This document shows, one piece after another, positions 27,858-37,532 of a stretch of DNA of 64,000 nt (the first letter of the stretch is position 1; every line of letters starts with the position of its first letter). The notes under the pieces are model-generated. The model was not told the DNA's origin and searched no databases. It worked only from the letters and a program-made list of their open reading frames with translations. The stretch is from G963674685 sp964591275 (GTDB taxonomy: Bacteria > Lernaellota > Lernaellaia > JACKCT01). The position numbers and the translations under genes were made by a program. The stretch is taken from assembly GCA_964591275.1 (NCBI GenBank), contig CAZQAE010000002.1, forward strand, positions 89,324 through 153,323, given 5' to 3'.

Positions 27858-28684
27858 GCCTGCGCGACGATGACAAAACCGATCCGGTGGAACTGGCGAG
27901 GCGCATTCGCGTTCACGCGCTTCGCATGGTGCATAGGGCAAATGCCAGCCACATTGGCGGGTGTTTGTCCATGGCGGATCTTCTGGCGCACCTTAGCGCA
28001 TGGCGCATGAACATGAACCCCAAACGTCCGGACGACCCCATGCGGGATCGCTTGATCGTCAGCAAAGGCCATAGCGCCGCCGGGATTTATGCGGCGCTGG
28101 CCGAGCGCGGGTTTTTCCCGCTAAAGACACTCGAAACATACGCTGAGAACGGATCCATTCTGGCGGGCCATGTATCGCATCATGCGCCGGGCGTCGAGTT
28201 TTCAACCGGATCGCTGGGACACGGTCTTTCCCTCGGCGCAGGGATTGCGCTGGCCGGAAAATCCGGCAGTAAAAATTTCGGTGCCTATGTTTTGCTCAGC
28301 GACGGCGAATGCGACGAAGGATCCGTCTGGGAGGCGGCGCTTTTCGCGGCGGCGAAGCGGCTCGACAACCTGACAGCCATCGTCGATTACAACAAGTTGC
28401 AAGGATTCGGGCGCATTGAGGACGTTCTGCCTCTGGAGCCATTTTGCGACAAGTGGACATCTTTCGGCTGGGCCGTACGTGAAATCGACGGGCACGATCA
28501 TGCCGTCATCGAAAAGACTTTGCGCGCGCTTCCCTTTGAGCTAGGCAAGCCCTCGGCGATCATCGCTCACACCGTCAAAGGCAAAGGCGTAAGCTTTATG
28601 GAAGACAAACTCGAGTGGCACTACCGCTCACCGGACGATGACCAACTCGCCCGGGCCCTTTCGGAACTGGGGGAATTGCCGTGA
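27854..28684 (+). CDS. Transketolase-like protein, N-terminal (thiamine diphosphate-binding) subunit
   Basis: 276 residues, matching the first third of a normal transketolase. SKGHSAAGIYAAL, FSTGSLGHGLSLGAGIALAG and the ThDP/Mg motif SDGECDEGSVWEAA...IVDYNKLQ (about 148-182) are present. ATGA overlap with the formyltransferase gene and GTGA overlap with the second subunit. In the pentose phosphate pathway it would move a ketol group between sugar phosphates. Inside a CDP-sugar operon it more likely supplies a two-carbon branch or another ThDP step on the nucleotide sugar; this is inference. Confidence 0.88.
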   Translation: MSLRDDDKTDPVELARRIRVHALRMVHRANASHIGGCLSMADLLAHLSAWRMNMNPKRPDDPMRDRLIVSKGHSAAGIYAALAERGFFPLKTLETYAENGSILAGHVSHHAPGVEFSTGSLGHGLSLGAGIALAGKSGSKNFGAYVLLSDGECDEGSVWEAALFAAAKRLDNLTAIVDYNKLQGFGRIEDVLPLEPFCDKWTSFGWAVREIDGHDHAVIEKTLRALPFELGKPSAIIAHTVKGKGVSFMEDKLEWHYRSPDDDQLARALSELGELP

Positions 28685-29613
28685 GAGGCAGCTTTATCGA
28701 AACCCTTTGCGATCTTGCGCAATCAGATGAACGCATCTGGCTTCTCACGGGGGATTTGGGTTTTTCGGTCCTGGAGCCTTTTGCGGGGCGCTTCGGCGAA
28801 CGATTTGTCAACGCGGGCGTCGCCGAACAAAACATGACGGGCGTCGCCGCAGGATTGGCGCACTCGGGCAAGATTGTGTTTACGTACTCCATCGCTAATT
28901 TCCCCACCTTGCGATGCCTCGAACAAATCCGAAATGATGTCTGTTACCACAAACTGAATGTGAACATCGTCGCCGTGGGCGGTGGTCTAGCCTACGGATC
29001 GCAGGGTTATACGCATCACGGCATCGAGGATCTGGCGATCATGCGCAACCTGCCGTACATGACGGTCATTGCGCCCGCTGATCGGCATGAAACAAAGGCC
29101 GCCGTACGCCTAATGGTTGAGAAGGACGGCCCATGTTATCTGCGCATTGGAAAATCCAAAGAACCCGATGTGCATAACGGCGAGCCGAATATTCTATTCG
29201 GAAAAGCGATCCCGATGCGTGAGGGCCGGGATGCGTTGATCATCGCCACGGGCGTCGTCTTGGATCAAGGCATTAGGGCCGCGGACCTGTGCCGTGCCGA
29301 AGGAGTCGAAGTCGCCGTGTGGAGTTGCCCCTTCGTCGCGCCGATGGACGAAGAGGCCGTCGCGCGGGCGGCGCCGAAGTATAAAGTAATAATGACCGTG
29401 GAAGAGGCGCGGCCGACGGGCGGGCTCGGCGGCGCGGTCGCTGAGATCATTTCGCAACTTCCGGGCGACAGAGCACAGGTATTAAGAGTGGGCATTTGCG
29501 ACGATGTCATTCACAACATCGGCGATAGGGATTACCTGCGCGACCGTTGCGGACTATCGGCGGAAAAACTGAAACAAACGGTTATCGACGCGCTTGGAAA
29601 AATGACGGGGTAA
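28681..29613 (+). CDS. Transketolase-like protein, C-terminal (pyrimidine-binding) subunit
   Basis: 310 residues from a GTG overlapping the preceding stop. It holds the PYR domain (LLTGDLGFSVLEPF, RFVNAGVAEQNMTGVAAGLA, with the cofactor-activating Glu in VAEQNM) and the C-terminal transketolase domain (ALIIATGVVLDQGIRAADL). Together with the 27854 product it makes an alpha2beta2-type split enzyme of the DXS/transketolase superfamily. Split versions are often found in special pathways rather than central metabolism. Confidence 0.88.
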   Translation: MRGSFIETLCDLAQSDERIWLLTGDLGFSVLEPFAGRFGERFVNAGVAEQNMTGVAAGLAHSGKIVFTYSIANFPTLRCLEQIRNDVCYHKLNVNIVAVGGGLAYGSQGYTHHGIEDLAIMRNLPYMTVIAPADRHETKAAVRLMVEKDGPCYLRIGKSKEPDVHNGEPNILFGKAIPMREGRDALIIATGVVLDQGIRAADLCRAEGVEVAVWSCPFVAPMDEEAVARAAPKYKVIMTVEEARPTGGLGGAVAEIISQLPGDRAQVLRVGICDDVIHNIGDRDYLRDRCGLSAEKLKQTVIDALGKMTG

Positions 29614-29616
29614 AAA

Positions 29617-29802
29617 GTGGATTCCGGCAAAGTGAGCAAAACGGCCTGCAGCGCGTGCAGAATCATTAGCGATACGCGCAGCAAAATAAGCGAAGCGGAA
29701 AGCTTGTCGTGGGCAAAAAACAGCTTCGCTCCGTGGGGTCACAGCCTGATCGAGCAGGAATATTTCTGGACCGATTTGAAAGGGGTCGAAAGAAAATCAT
29801 GA
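29617..29802 (+). CDS. Small open frame of unknown status between transketolase and GT2 genes
   Basis: 61 codons from a GTG 3 bases after the transketolase stop. It ends in a TGA that overlaps the next ATG (ATGA), exactly as the other genes of this operon do. It contains KTACSACRIISD at the N-terminus (a CxxC pair). I recognise no family. The coupling argues that it is or was translated; it may be a truncated gene tail. Confidence 0.35.
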   Translation: MDSGKVSKTACSACRIISDTRSKISEAESLSWAKNSFAPWGHSLIEQEYFWTDLKGVERKS

Positions 29803-31028
29803 CACGCCCAAAATACTCCATCGCCTTGCCGACGCTCAACGGCGGCGAAACGCTGTCGGTTACATTGCCCGCCATGCTCCAAATCGATCGCGACGACGTC
29901 GAATGGGTCATCAGCAACAACCTGTCCGAAGACGACACGAAGGACGTCGTTCTGGGTTTTGACGACAAGCGCATCCGTTATGTCGAACCGCCCGAGAGAT
30001 TGCATCACAGCCGGCATCTGGAATTCGCCTATACTAACGCCACAGGCCTGTGGCAAGGCCACATGGGCGACGACGACATCTTGTTTCCGTCGCGGTTCGA
30101 CGTGCTCGACGAGGTGATGAAAAACACTGACGCCATGGTCATTCGAGGAGGCAACCTGCGCTATCACTGGCCGGAATACCCGGTCCCGGAGCAAGCCAAC
30201 CACATCGACCCGTGCGCGTTCAACGGCGCGCTGTACGAGATGTCGGCGAGGGACTTTGTAACAAATCAGATCAACGACATTATCATATACGGAGGCGCAT
30301 CGTGGGCGGTGCACCGATCGATAATCGACAAAGTGCGCCATCGTTGCGGTCACTTCGTATCACCCAGAAACGTCGAATTTTTCGCGATGCGCGCAGCGGC
30401 TGCGGCGTCGAACAAAATTGCCCTGCTAGGGTTGCCGATCTATGTTCTGGGGCGTCACAGCGGCAGCACGGGATCCCAGGCGTTATATCCGAAAAATGAA
30501 GCGACCCGAAACGACTGGGATTGGAAACTCGAGTTTCCGGAGCCCTGGCCGCACTGCCCGTTCAATTATCATGGATATGCGCCGATCTCGCTGGATGCCG
30601 CCATGGGCGCGGCGCATCACTTCCCCGAAATCAAGGAGTATGTCGATCTGCGCTGGGATTTCTGGCTGCAAAGGGTCCACGCTGATATTGAGCGTTTGAT
30701 TCGTGTGGGACGTCTGCCCGAAAATGCGCGGTCGTTCTTTGACGAGGGAATGGCGAAGCTGCCGGAGTTCGCGCGCCGGCAATGGGAACTGCGCAAATCG
30801 CCGGACAAGCTGGCCGAGTATAATCAAGCAATCGACTACAGGCCGCCGACTCCCGCGCCGCCTTTGCCGACCAGCGACCCACAAAACAACCCGGGCACAA
30901 CGGCGTATTTCGGCTGGCCTCGGTCGATCAACGGCGACGACGTCGGCGTCAGAGGAATCGTTGATGTTCCTCGCTGGGTCGAAAATACTTACGGCGGCTT
31001 TTTCGCATCACGCACGGTTCCGTTTTAG
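29799..31028 (+). CDS. GT2-family glycosyltransferase
   Basis: 409 residues from the ATG at 29799. A longer in-frame start at 29709 would overlap the small frame and has no support. GT-A core: YSIALPTLNGGETLSVTLPA, VEWVISNNLSEDDT, and GHMGDDDILFP as the DxD block near residues 87-97. The rest has a 130-residue helical region and a proline-rich segment (PPTPAPPLP) near 350-360. The final residues converge with the 31033 gene, which ends four bases away on the other strand. Presumed cytoplasmic transferase of the glycan locus. Confidence 0.8.
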   Translation: MTRPKYSIALPTLNGGETLSVTLPAMLQIDRDDVEWVISNNLSEDDTKDVVLGFDDKRIRYVEPPERLHHSRHLEFAYTNATGLWQGHMGDDDILFPSRFDVLDEVMKNTDAMVIRGGNLRYHWPEYPVPEQANHIDPCAFNGALYEMSARDFVTNQINDIIIYGGASWAVHRSIIDKVRHRCGHFVSPRNVEFFAMRAAAAASNKIALLGLPIYVLGRHSGSTGSQALYPKNEATRNDWDWKLEFPEPWPHCPFNYHGYAPISLDAAMGAAHHFPEIKEYVDLRWDFWLQRVHADIERLIRVGRLPENARSFFDEGMAKLPEFARRQWELRKSPDKLAEYNQAIDYRPPTPAPPLPTSDPQNNPGTTAYFGWPRSINGDDVGVRGIVDVPRWVENTYGGFFASRTVPF

Positions 31029-31032
31029 CAGC

Positions 31033-32547
31033 CTATTCGCTGGGGTCTTCGAACTCGTAAATGCGGACGACCTCGACACCCGCTTTTTTCAACGGCCTGG
31101 CGCTTTTTAACAGCTTGGGCTCGTGGACGTCGCTGCTGAGCAAAACGGCGTCGGGTTTTTGCCCCAGCATTTCATTTTTACCCATAATACGAAGACCGTG
31201 GATGAATCGCCCGTGCGAGGCTTTGTTGTCGTCGACAATGCCGAGAATACGAACGCCTGATGTCTCGATGAATCCATGGTCGATCCAGATCATCATCCGC
31301 GTGGTGTGCAAACCGGCGCCGTATATGGCGATGCGCTCTAAGCCACGGCCCGCCATGTGGTTGAACGATTCCTGAATCAACCGGCGAAGGGCGCTGCGGT
31401 ATTTGTCATCCATGCCTCCGTCGGTGAGAATCTTTTGATACAGTAGGTTGCGCTGCATTTCGCGGTATCGGTCGCCTAGGGCCCGATCGCCCAGTCGCAA
31501 AAACCTTTCGTATAACCGTTGCAATCGCGGAATTAAGACATCGACTCTTCTTGGGTCGATGCCGCTGTCAAACGCCCATTGCTGGCGTTGCAGTTGGTCT
31601 TCGACTTCGGGCCAATTGCATGTTCGAGCGAGATACAAAAGGTGGCCGACCAACAGGGCCGCGTCGCATGCGCGTAGCTCCGACGGTTTCATTTGATTCC
31701 AGGGCTGAGCGTCAAGCAGCGCCGTCGTCTTATCGAAGATGGTGTGTTCGATCCGTTTTTTGACATCAGGCGAAAATGCTCGCCCCGTTCGTTCTTCGAA
31801 CAAAAGTATGCGGTCGAATAACTCGACGGCCAAGGCGTGAAGCAGCGCCAGCTGCGTGGATGGTTCATTATCCGATTCGCTTTCGTTATCGCGAATCAAC
31901 TTGTCAACGCCCGTCAATCCGAAGTCGTCGCCTGATTCGAACGAGAAGGGATGATCTGTGAAATACATAGCCGTGTTCTGGTCGTATGCGAATCGCATGT
32001 CCGCCCGCGCGGCGCGCAGGAAATATTCCCAGTATTGACCGGGACTATAGTCGCTTAAAATCGGTCCGATAGTCATCGCGGCGCGGCGTTTGACGAGCGC
32101 CGACGATATCGGAATGAACGGCGCAGCCGTCAGCGCAAGATGGTAATCCTCAGCGCATTTGTTAAACGCGGCTGGCCTGCTTTTCTCATCGATAAAATCC
32201 GCCATTCCATAGACAATTTCGGCGTCGGAAGTTGTTCGAAAAACGGCGAGGCGATTATTGAAACTATCGGGTGCAAGAACATCGCCTGGCCTTAGCCATT
32301 GAATCAAATCGCCGGAAGACGCTTTCACAGCCGAGAGCGTGTAGTCGTCGAAATCGTCGGCATTTAATCGAAGGACTTCAAAAGGCACTTCCGCAAAATT
32401 CGGCAAAGGAGTGCCGGAAGGCGTAATCACTTCGAGCGGTTTAATACTTTGATCGTTGATCGAACGAAGAGTCAAAGCGGTGAGATCGCCGTTTGGCGAC
32501 GGTAATAGGATGATGGTGATGGCGGTGGATTCTTTTTGCTTGTTCAA
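31033..32547 (-). CDS. GT2-like protein with C-terminal Rossmann-like domain
   Basis: 504 residues from a TTG start. The N-terminal 200 residues follow the GT2 pattern weakly: ITIILLPSPNGDLTALTLRSI, then DLIQWLRPGDVLAPDSF in the place of the DxD block, where the acidic pair is reduced (PGDV). The middle is helical. From residue ~400, LERIAIYGAGLHTTRMM, RILGIVDDNKA and DAVLLSSDV are the shared C-terminal domain. With the reduced DxD it could be an inactive or altered transferase. Opposite strand to the CDP-sugar operon, divergent from sialyltransferase-like copy 2. Confidence 0.65.
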   Translation of the reverse strand: MNKQKESTAITIILLPSPNGDLTALTLRSINDQSIKPLEVITPSGTPLPNFAEVPFEVLRLNADDFDDYTLSAVKASSGDLIQWLRPGDVLAPDSFNNRLAVFRTTSDAEIVYGMADFIDEKSRPAAFNKCAEDYHLALTAAPFIPISSALVKRRAAMTIGPILSDYSPGQYWEYFLRAARADMRFAYDQNTAMYFTDHPFSFESGDDFGLTGVDKLIRDNESESDNEPSTQLALLHALAVELFDRILLFEERTGRAFSPDVKKRIEHTIFDKTTALLDAQPWNQMKPSELRACDAALLVGHLLYLARTCNWPEVEDQLQRQQWAFDSGIDPRRVDVLIPRLQRLYERFLRLGDRALGDRYREMQRNLLYQKILTDGGMDDKYRSALRRLIQESFNHMAGRGLERIAIYGAGLHTTRMMIWIDHGFIETSGVRILGIVDDNKASHGRFIHGLRIMGKNEMLGQKPDAVLLSSDVHEPKLLKSARPLKKAGVEVVRIYEFEDPSE

Positions 32548-32639
32548 AATATTTCCGCAACTTACCGATGATCTTGTTTATGAAACATGCGAACCTTATC
32601 TGTTGTCGCACCTGCCCGGTTGTGGGTTGCAGAAGATCA

Positions 32640-32734
32640 TAAAACCGGCGACAAATCAAATAGATGACCAGTTGAATTTATTCGACTACTATCGAGGAAG
32701 TGGTGATTCGCCACGATAATTCAACGGCGAATCA
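32640..32734 (+). repeat. Upstream flank of sialyltransferase-like copy 2, repeated at 37345-37440
   Basis: The stretch around gatgaccag(t/a)(t/a)gaattta and ttcgccacgataattcaa is found again before the truncated copy at 37.4 kb. Both read in frame as a protein tail (KIDDQLNL-like ... SPR/SP then stop), so the repeat seems to include the end of a lost gene that once preceded the transferase. Confidence 0.6.
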
Positions 32735-33862
32735 GTGGGAAACGAAGGCGAGGACTATTTGAACGTTTGCGTTGTTACCATCGGAACCTTTGTCGTTTTG
32801 CAAGCCGCAGCGTTTTTGCGTCAGATGGGCATCAAACCAAAAAGCGTCAACGTGTTTCATTACATTGTGACCGATCAACTGATCGAGTCGGAGCGATGGT
32901 TGTGCCAAGTGTTCGGTTTCAATCACGCGGGCGATTTGGGCACGCAAAAAGATCTCGAACAATACGCCGAGGGTTTGTTCGACGGTGTTCGGGGCAATTG
33001 GCTCTGGCGCTTTCCGTCGCTGCGCAGGCGTTGGCGGGAAATGGGCAGGAAGCTGCTTGCGCCTATGGATCCCGAAAAGGTCGACATATTAATCTATCCC
33101 TATCATCCGCTTCCCATCGATGCGCTTTTGATCAACCTGTTTCCCAATGCGAAGGTTTTTTTCCTTTGTGAAGGTTTGCTGGTCGGCTTCAAACCTGACG
33201 TTCATTTGCCCAGGCCCTTTCGCTGGGCGGGGTTCGACAATCCTTTCGATTCTTCGAAGAATCGGCCGATCTGGTCCCTGGCCAGATTGCGTGACGCCAT
33301 GGAAGCTTTCGGCGCGCCGGAAACTCTGGAGGACCGGCATTGGAATGAAACGCTGAGCAAGGTGACGGCGCACCCGGAGTTCGAGCAGGTTGCAAGGCGT
33401 TTGACATCGGATGAGATGGATGAAAAATTTTCGTGTCTGCTCCTGCAGCCCTTCGCCAACTGGGGCGGGCACATCGATTATCCCACCGAGATGATCGCAT
33501 GGGCGTCGATCATCAATCGCGAGCTGGCTTCGTCCGATGAGACGATGCTGGTCAAACCGCATCCCCGCGATCACCAGGGCAAGCTGGATCTTTTGAATCT
33601 GATGATTCTCGAACAATACCGAAACCGCGTTCGCTTTATGGGTTTCGATCCCGTAAGCACCTTGCCGGCGGAGGTGTTTTTTCGGCGGCTGCCGATCAAG
33701 CGCCTCATCGGTTTTTGTTCGAGCGCCTTGTTGACGGCGCCGGATGACATGGAGATCCGTATGTACAAAGGCGGCGCCTTGCCCGCCGCGCTCAATGACG
33801 AGATCGACAGATGCGCCAGTGCGGGCGGGATTGAGCCGATCGATCTGGCCTCAGCTCTTTGA
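32735..33862 (+). CDS. Polysialyl/sialyltransferase-like glycosyltransferase (copy 2)
   Basis: 375 residues from a GTG. It is closely related throughout to the 16205 gene. Motifs: LCEGLLVGF (Glu146-Gly147), MLVKPHPRDHQG (from about residue 271) and FCSSALLTAP (about 327-336). These correspond to the acidic, HP and SS motifs of bacterial sialyltransferases. The duplication extends beyond the stop into about 60 bases that equal the end of the radical SAM gene at 16216, so this copy was moved together with a piece of its neighbour. Confidence 0.72.
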   Translation: MGNEGEDYLNVCVVTIGTFVVLQAAAFLRQMGIKPKSVNVFHYIVTDQLIESERWLCQVFGFNHAGDLGTQKDLEQYAEGLFDGVRGNWLWRFPSLRRRWREMGRKLLAPMDPEKVDILIYPYHPLPIDALLINLFPNAKVFFLCEGLLVGFKPDVHLPRPFRWAGFDNPFDSSKNRPIWSLARLRDAMEAFGAPETLEDRHWNETLSKVTAHPEFEQVARRLTSDEMDEKFSCLLLQPFANWGGHIDYPTEMIAWASIINRELASSDETMLVKPHPRDHQGKLDLLNLMILEQYRNRVRFMGFDPVSTLPAEVFFRRLPIKRLIGFCSSALLTAPDDMEIRMYKGGALPAALNDEIDRCASAGGIEPIDLASAL

Positions 33863-33945
33863 AAGATCTCCGTGCATTTTGTACGGACGAACAACGGCGA
33901 CGCCCGCTTCCACTACCTGCGTTGCAACGGCAATCGTCCCATGTT
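33863..33945 (-). pseudogene. Remnant of a radical SAM gene 3' end (duplicated flank)
   Basis: Directly after copy 2, the plus strand reads tgcattttgtacggacgaac followed by acggcga, which is the reverse complement of the last codons of the 14519-16216 gene. The duplicated piece fades by about 33920. It shows that copy 2 derives from the copy-1 arrangement (or a shared ancestor). Confidence 0.75.
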
Positions 33946-33987
33946 CGCCTGGGCTATGTGGGAGATTTCTGGGTGGCTTACCCGACC

Positions 33988-34274
33988 TACTTCAACCCCA
34001 TTATCTTATCGAAAACTGGCAATCCGTACCGTTTCCCTTCAAGCAGACAACCACGCTTTCTTCGTCTGATCCCTCCCCACTGCTTGAACGTGAAGGGCAC
34101 ACCCGCTCTATCGCACTGGTCCCTGATATCCCTCACCAAGAGACGGAAGATAAGCGCGTGGCTCCAGCCCGATAGAGGTTACAGCTTTTCGGTCCATAGC
34201 AGATCGTCTCAAACCGATACTTCTTATTGGACGGATTCCAATGATCCACGGTGATCTCGACCGGCATTCTACAT
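33988..34274 (-). pseudogene. Degraded DUF5131 (phage Gp37/Gp68-like) gene
   Basis: Two conserved blocks on the minus strand in different frames. An N-terminal one from an ATG near 34272 reads HWNPSNKKYRFETICYGPK and stops after about 44 codons. A C-terminal one (about 34139-33988) reads VRDIRDQCDRAGVPFTFKQ, then WGGIRRRK, then ends at TAG. The second block is typical of the Gp37/Gp68-like C-terminus (VRxIRDQCxxAxVPFFFKQWGG). The centre of the gene is lost. Nothing else is seen in 33863-34317. Confidence 0.6.
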
Positions 34275-34317
34275 CCCCAGATGAAAGGCAAGCATTTCGA
34301 TTGGTATGTTCTGGAGT

Positions 34318-35925
34318 CTAACCAAGGCCAGGGTTGATGTAAGGGGTCAGGTCATCTTGATTTTTCCTTGATATCTTTTCCAACTGCTCCAAAATGACAT
34401 CATCTTCTTCCTTGCTTTTCCAAACGCCGTCATTCTGAAATACGATTTCTTCGTAAATAATGAACAACTGTTCGGTGAGCCGTTTTCCTATGTCATCGTT
34501 TTTTTCCGACCTTTGTATATATTTATGGAATTTCTCGGGCATTTTGACGTAAAGGTTGAACCTTTCCCTCAGGGCGATCAACTCGTCTTTCGTAATGTTT
34601 TCGAAACGCAGACTCGGTTCCTTGTCATCGAAAACCGCCTGCTTTTCCGAGCCGAAATTGTACTCATCGATCGCTTTTTTCCATAAATCGGTCCCGACAA
34701 GCGGATAGAAAAATACGGTGTTCGGGTATCGCACTTCGCTTTCCCTGTTTAGTTGAATGGTTTCCATGATTGTATCGCGGGTTTCGCCGGGGATGCCGAG
34801 CATGTTGAAAGCGGAGGTTCGGATGCCCGCCTCATTCAACAACCTGATGGCGCGGATGATTTCCTCTTTCGTTTCCCTCCTGCGAAGCACCTGCTTTCTC
34901 AAAGTTTCATTACCGGTTTCGATTCCTATGGAAACGCTGACGCAATTCATCTTTTTCAGCAGGGAAACCTTTTCCCCGGTAACGCTCTTCGCGTTTGCCA
35001 TGCAGGTGAATGGTACGTTCACGTGCTCTCTGTAACTTTCGGCTAGCGCCTCAAAATAACTCAGCGGTTTCAAACAGAAGTCTTCATCGTGATATTTGAA
35101 GAAGTTCAACTCCCACTTTTTCACCAGATACTTCAGTTCGTCGATGATCCGATCGATACTGTACCTTCGTATATACTTTCCGCCCACCCCTTTATATAGC
35201 TCCATATATGCATGATTGATGCAGTAGGAGCATAAATTTGGGCAACCCCACTGAATCATGTGGTCCCCGCCGATGGTTACCTTGCCATCGAAGGGCTTCA
35301 GAAATTGACGTGAATCAAAGATCGACCAGTCGTAGTAAGGCAGACTGTCCAGTTCCTGAAAAAAGGGCCGAAGGGGGTTTGTTTGCGCGCGGCCATCAGA
35401 TTTGCGAAATGCAAGATTTTTCAATGCGAACAGATCCGCACCCTTCTCGATACGATCGACGAAATCGATGATGAATTCGATGCCCTCGCCGCGACACACG
35501 TAGTCGATGTGTTCATCTTCGAGGAACACTTGCGGATCCATAGTGGCCGCCTTGTTTCCCCAGATGACCGGCACGTCGGACTTCCATTCCTTGACGTACT
35601 TCGAGGCCATCAGACCGATGGGCACCTCGTCCGAAAGCGCGGAAACACCAACCAGATCGGGTTTGAAATCATTCAGTTTTTCCGTGAGCGCCTTTTTGAA
35701 GTCGACTTTCTTTTTCCTGATGTCGTACCCGCTGAAATCGACCGGCTTGAATATCCTAATTTTGCTTCTCGTTTCCGAAATTCCCTCGAAACCGAAATCG
35801 ATGAAAGTGGTGTCGAAAGCCTGAACCGCATGCCCCTTCTTTTTCAAAATCGCGGAAAGCAAAGACAAACTGATCGGCTTGAATCCGAAACTGTCCTTGT
35901 TCGGCCAGATGAACAATAATTTCAT
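34318..35925 (-). CDS. B12-binding-domain radical SAM protein
   Basis: 535 residues. N-terminal B12-binding-like domain (MKLLFIWPNKDSFGFKPISL; DLVGVSALSDEVP), then the radical SAM core with WGCPNLCSYC (CxxxCxxC, about residues 227-235), VSIGIETGNETLRKQVL and FNMLGIPGET. The C-terminal 130 residues are helical with no named domain. ATG at 35925 with GGAGAG upstream. It lacks the extra C-terminal domain of the 14519 protein. Members of this group methylate or rearrange unreactive carbons; substrate not predictable. Single gene surrounded by remnants. Confidence 0.8.
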   Translation of the reverse strand: MKLLFIWPNKDSFGFKPISLSLLSAILKKKGHAVQAFDTTFIDFGFEGISETRSKIRIFKPVDFSGYDIRKKKVDFKKALTEKLNDFKPDLVGVSALSDEVPIGLMASKYVKEWKSDVPVIWGNKAATMDPQVFLEDEHIDYVCRGEGIEFIIDFVDRIEKGADLFALKNLAFRKSDGRAQTNPLRPFFQELDSLPYYDWSIFDSRQFLKPFDGKVTIGGDHMIQWGCPNLCSYCINHAYMELYKGVGGKYIRRYSIDRIIDELKYLVKKWELNFFKYHDEDFCLKPLSYFEALAESYREHVNVPFTCMANAKSVTGEKVSLLKKMNCVSVSIGIETGNETLRKQVLRRRETKEEIIRAIRLLNEAGIRTSAFNMLGIPGETRDTIMETIQLNRESEVRYPNTVFFYPLVGTDLWKKAIDEYNFGSEKQAVFDDKEPSLRFENITKDELIALRERFNLYVKMPEKFHKYIQRSEKNDDIGKRLTEQLFIIYEEIVFQNDGVWKSKEEDDVILEQLEKISRKNQDDLTPYINPGLG

Positions 35926-35992
35926 GAAAACTCTCCGAAATCCCTTTGGTTGCAGTTCAATGATTCAAGTTCCGACGTGCCGTCCACCGGTC

Positions 35993-36010
35993 TGACCTGC
36001 CCCCAAAAGT
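35993..36010. repeat. IS3-family-like terminal inverted repeat
   Basis: tgacctgcccccaaaagt matches the TGACCTGCCCCC ends known from IS407/IS3-type elements. It lies just beyond the end of the transposase remnant at 36080-36260, where the right end is expected. The opposite end is not found. Confidence 0.5.
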
Positions 36011-36059
36011 CTTACCACTCATCGTGAGAAATTCAAGCCAGCGAAATGGTTGCAATATC

Positions 36060-36262
36060 GCCTAAGGGTATCGTCCAGTGTCATGACCGTTTCCGGTGCC
36101 GGGGGGGCAAAGCGCTGTGAGGGCGAATGGTATTATTTTTAAACCGCCAGTTTTCAATCAGCACTCACGTCTTCACCAGTGTATCAATTAGCTCTCGATT
36201 GGGCAATTCGTATTGCAGCTTTCCGTTGAAACTTTCCACATAACCTCCCTTCTCCAACTCCG
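36060..36262 (-). mobile_element. IS3-family transposase (OrfB) C-terminal remnant
   Basis: Minus strand reads YVESFNGKLQYELPNRELID, then TLVKT-stop-VLIENWRFKNNT and IRPHSALPP. This is the end of the DDE integrase domain of IS3-type OrfB (NGxxESFNGKLRDExLN ... YNxxRPHSAL), interrupted by a TGA and then a frame slip. It is inactive. Sequence between 36262 and 36550 contains a hydrophobic fragment (INVIAAALVITIVLRKW) that I cannot assign. Confidence 0.75.
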
Positions 36263-36550
36263 TCTCGGCCTTTTCGCGTTGATCAATCTGATGCTCAAGG
36301 TCTTATCTGCCGTTTCCTCTCGTCCTCTTCCTGCGGGATCCATTTTCGCAGCACGATTGTGATCACCAGCGCCGCAGCAATCACGTTTATTGCCTTTGGT
36401 AACTGGCCTGCACAGCACAGAGAATCAGCACATTTTTATTGTTCAAATCGCTGACCTGTGTGAGAAGACCCCCGGGCTCGAACAAAAGGGTTCTCCTGGC
36501 ATTCGTCTATTCCGATAATAGGTGCTCGTGAAATTTGTGAAAATCGTCCT

Positions 36551-37344
<794 letters not shown>

Positions 37345-37532
37345 TAAAAGCGACGACAAATCAATGGATGACCAGATAAATTTAATCAACAATTATCCGG
37401 ATATCCGTAATTCGCCATGATAATTCAAAGGGTGAACCAAGGGCCAACGAAGGCGTGAATTTTCTGAACGTTTGCGTTTTTACCATCGGAACCTTTGTCG
37501 TTTTGCAAGCGATGGCTGTTTTGCATGCTTAA
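37345..37532 (+). pseudogene. Third, truncated copy of the sialyltransferase-like gene with its upstream flank
   Basis: From about 37440 the plus strand reads ANEGVNFLNVCVFTIGTFVV then LQAMAVLHA and stop. This equals the first ~30 residues of the two full copies. The ~95 bases before it match the flank of copy 2 (32640-32734). The rest of the gene is deleted. From 37533 to 37697 there is nothing I can assign. Confidence 0.8.
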
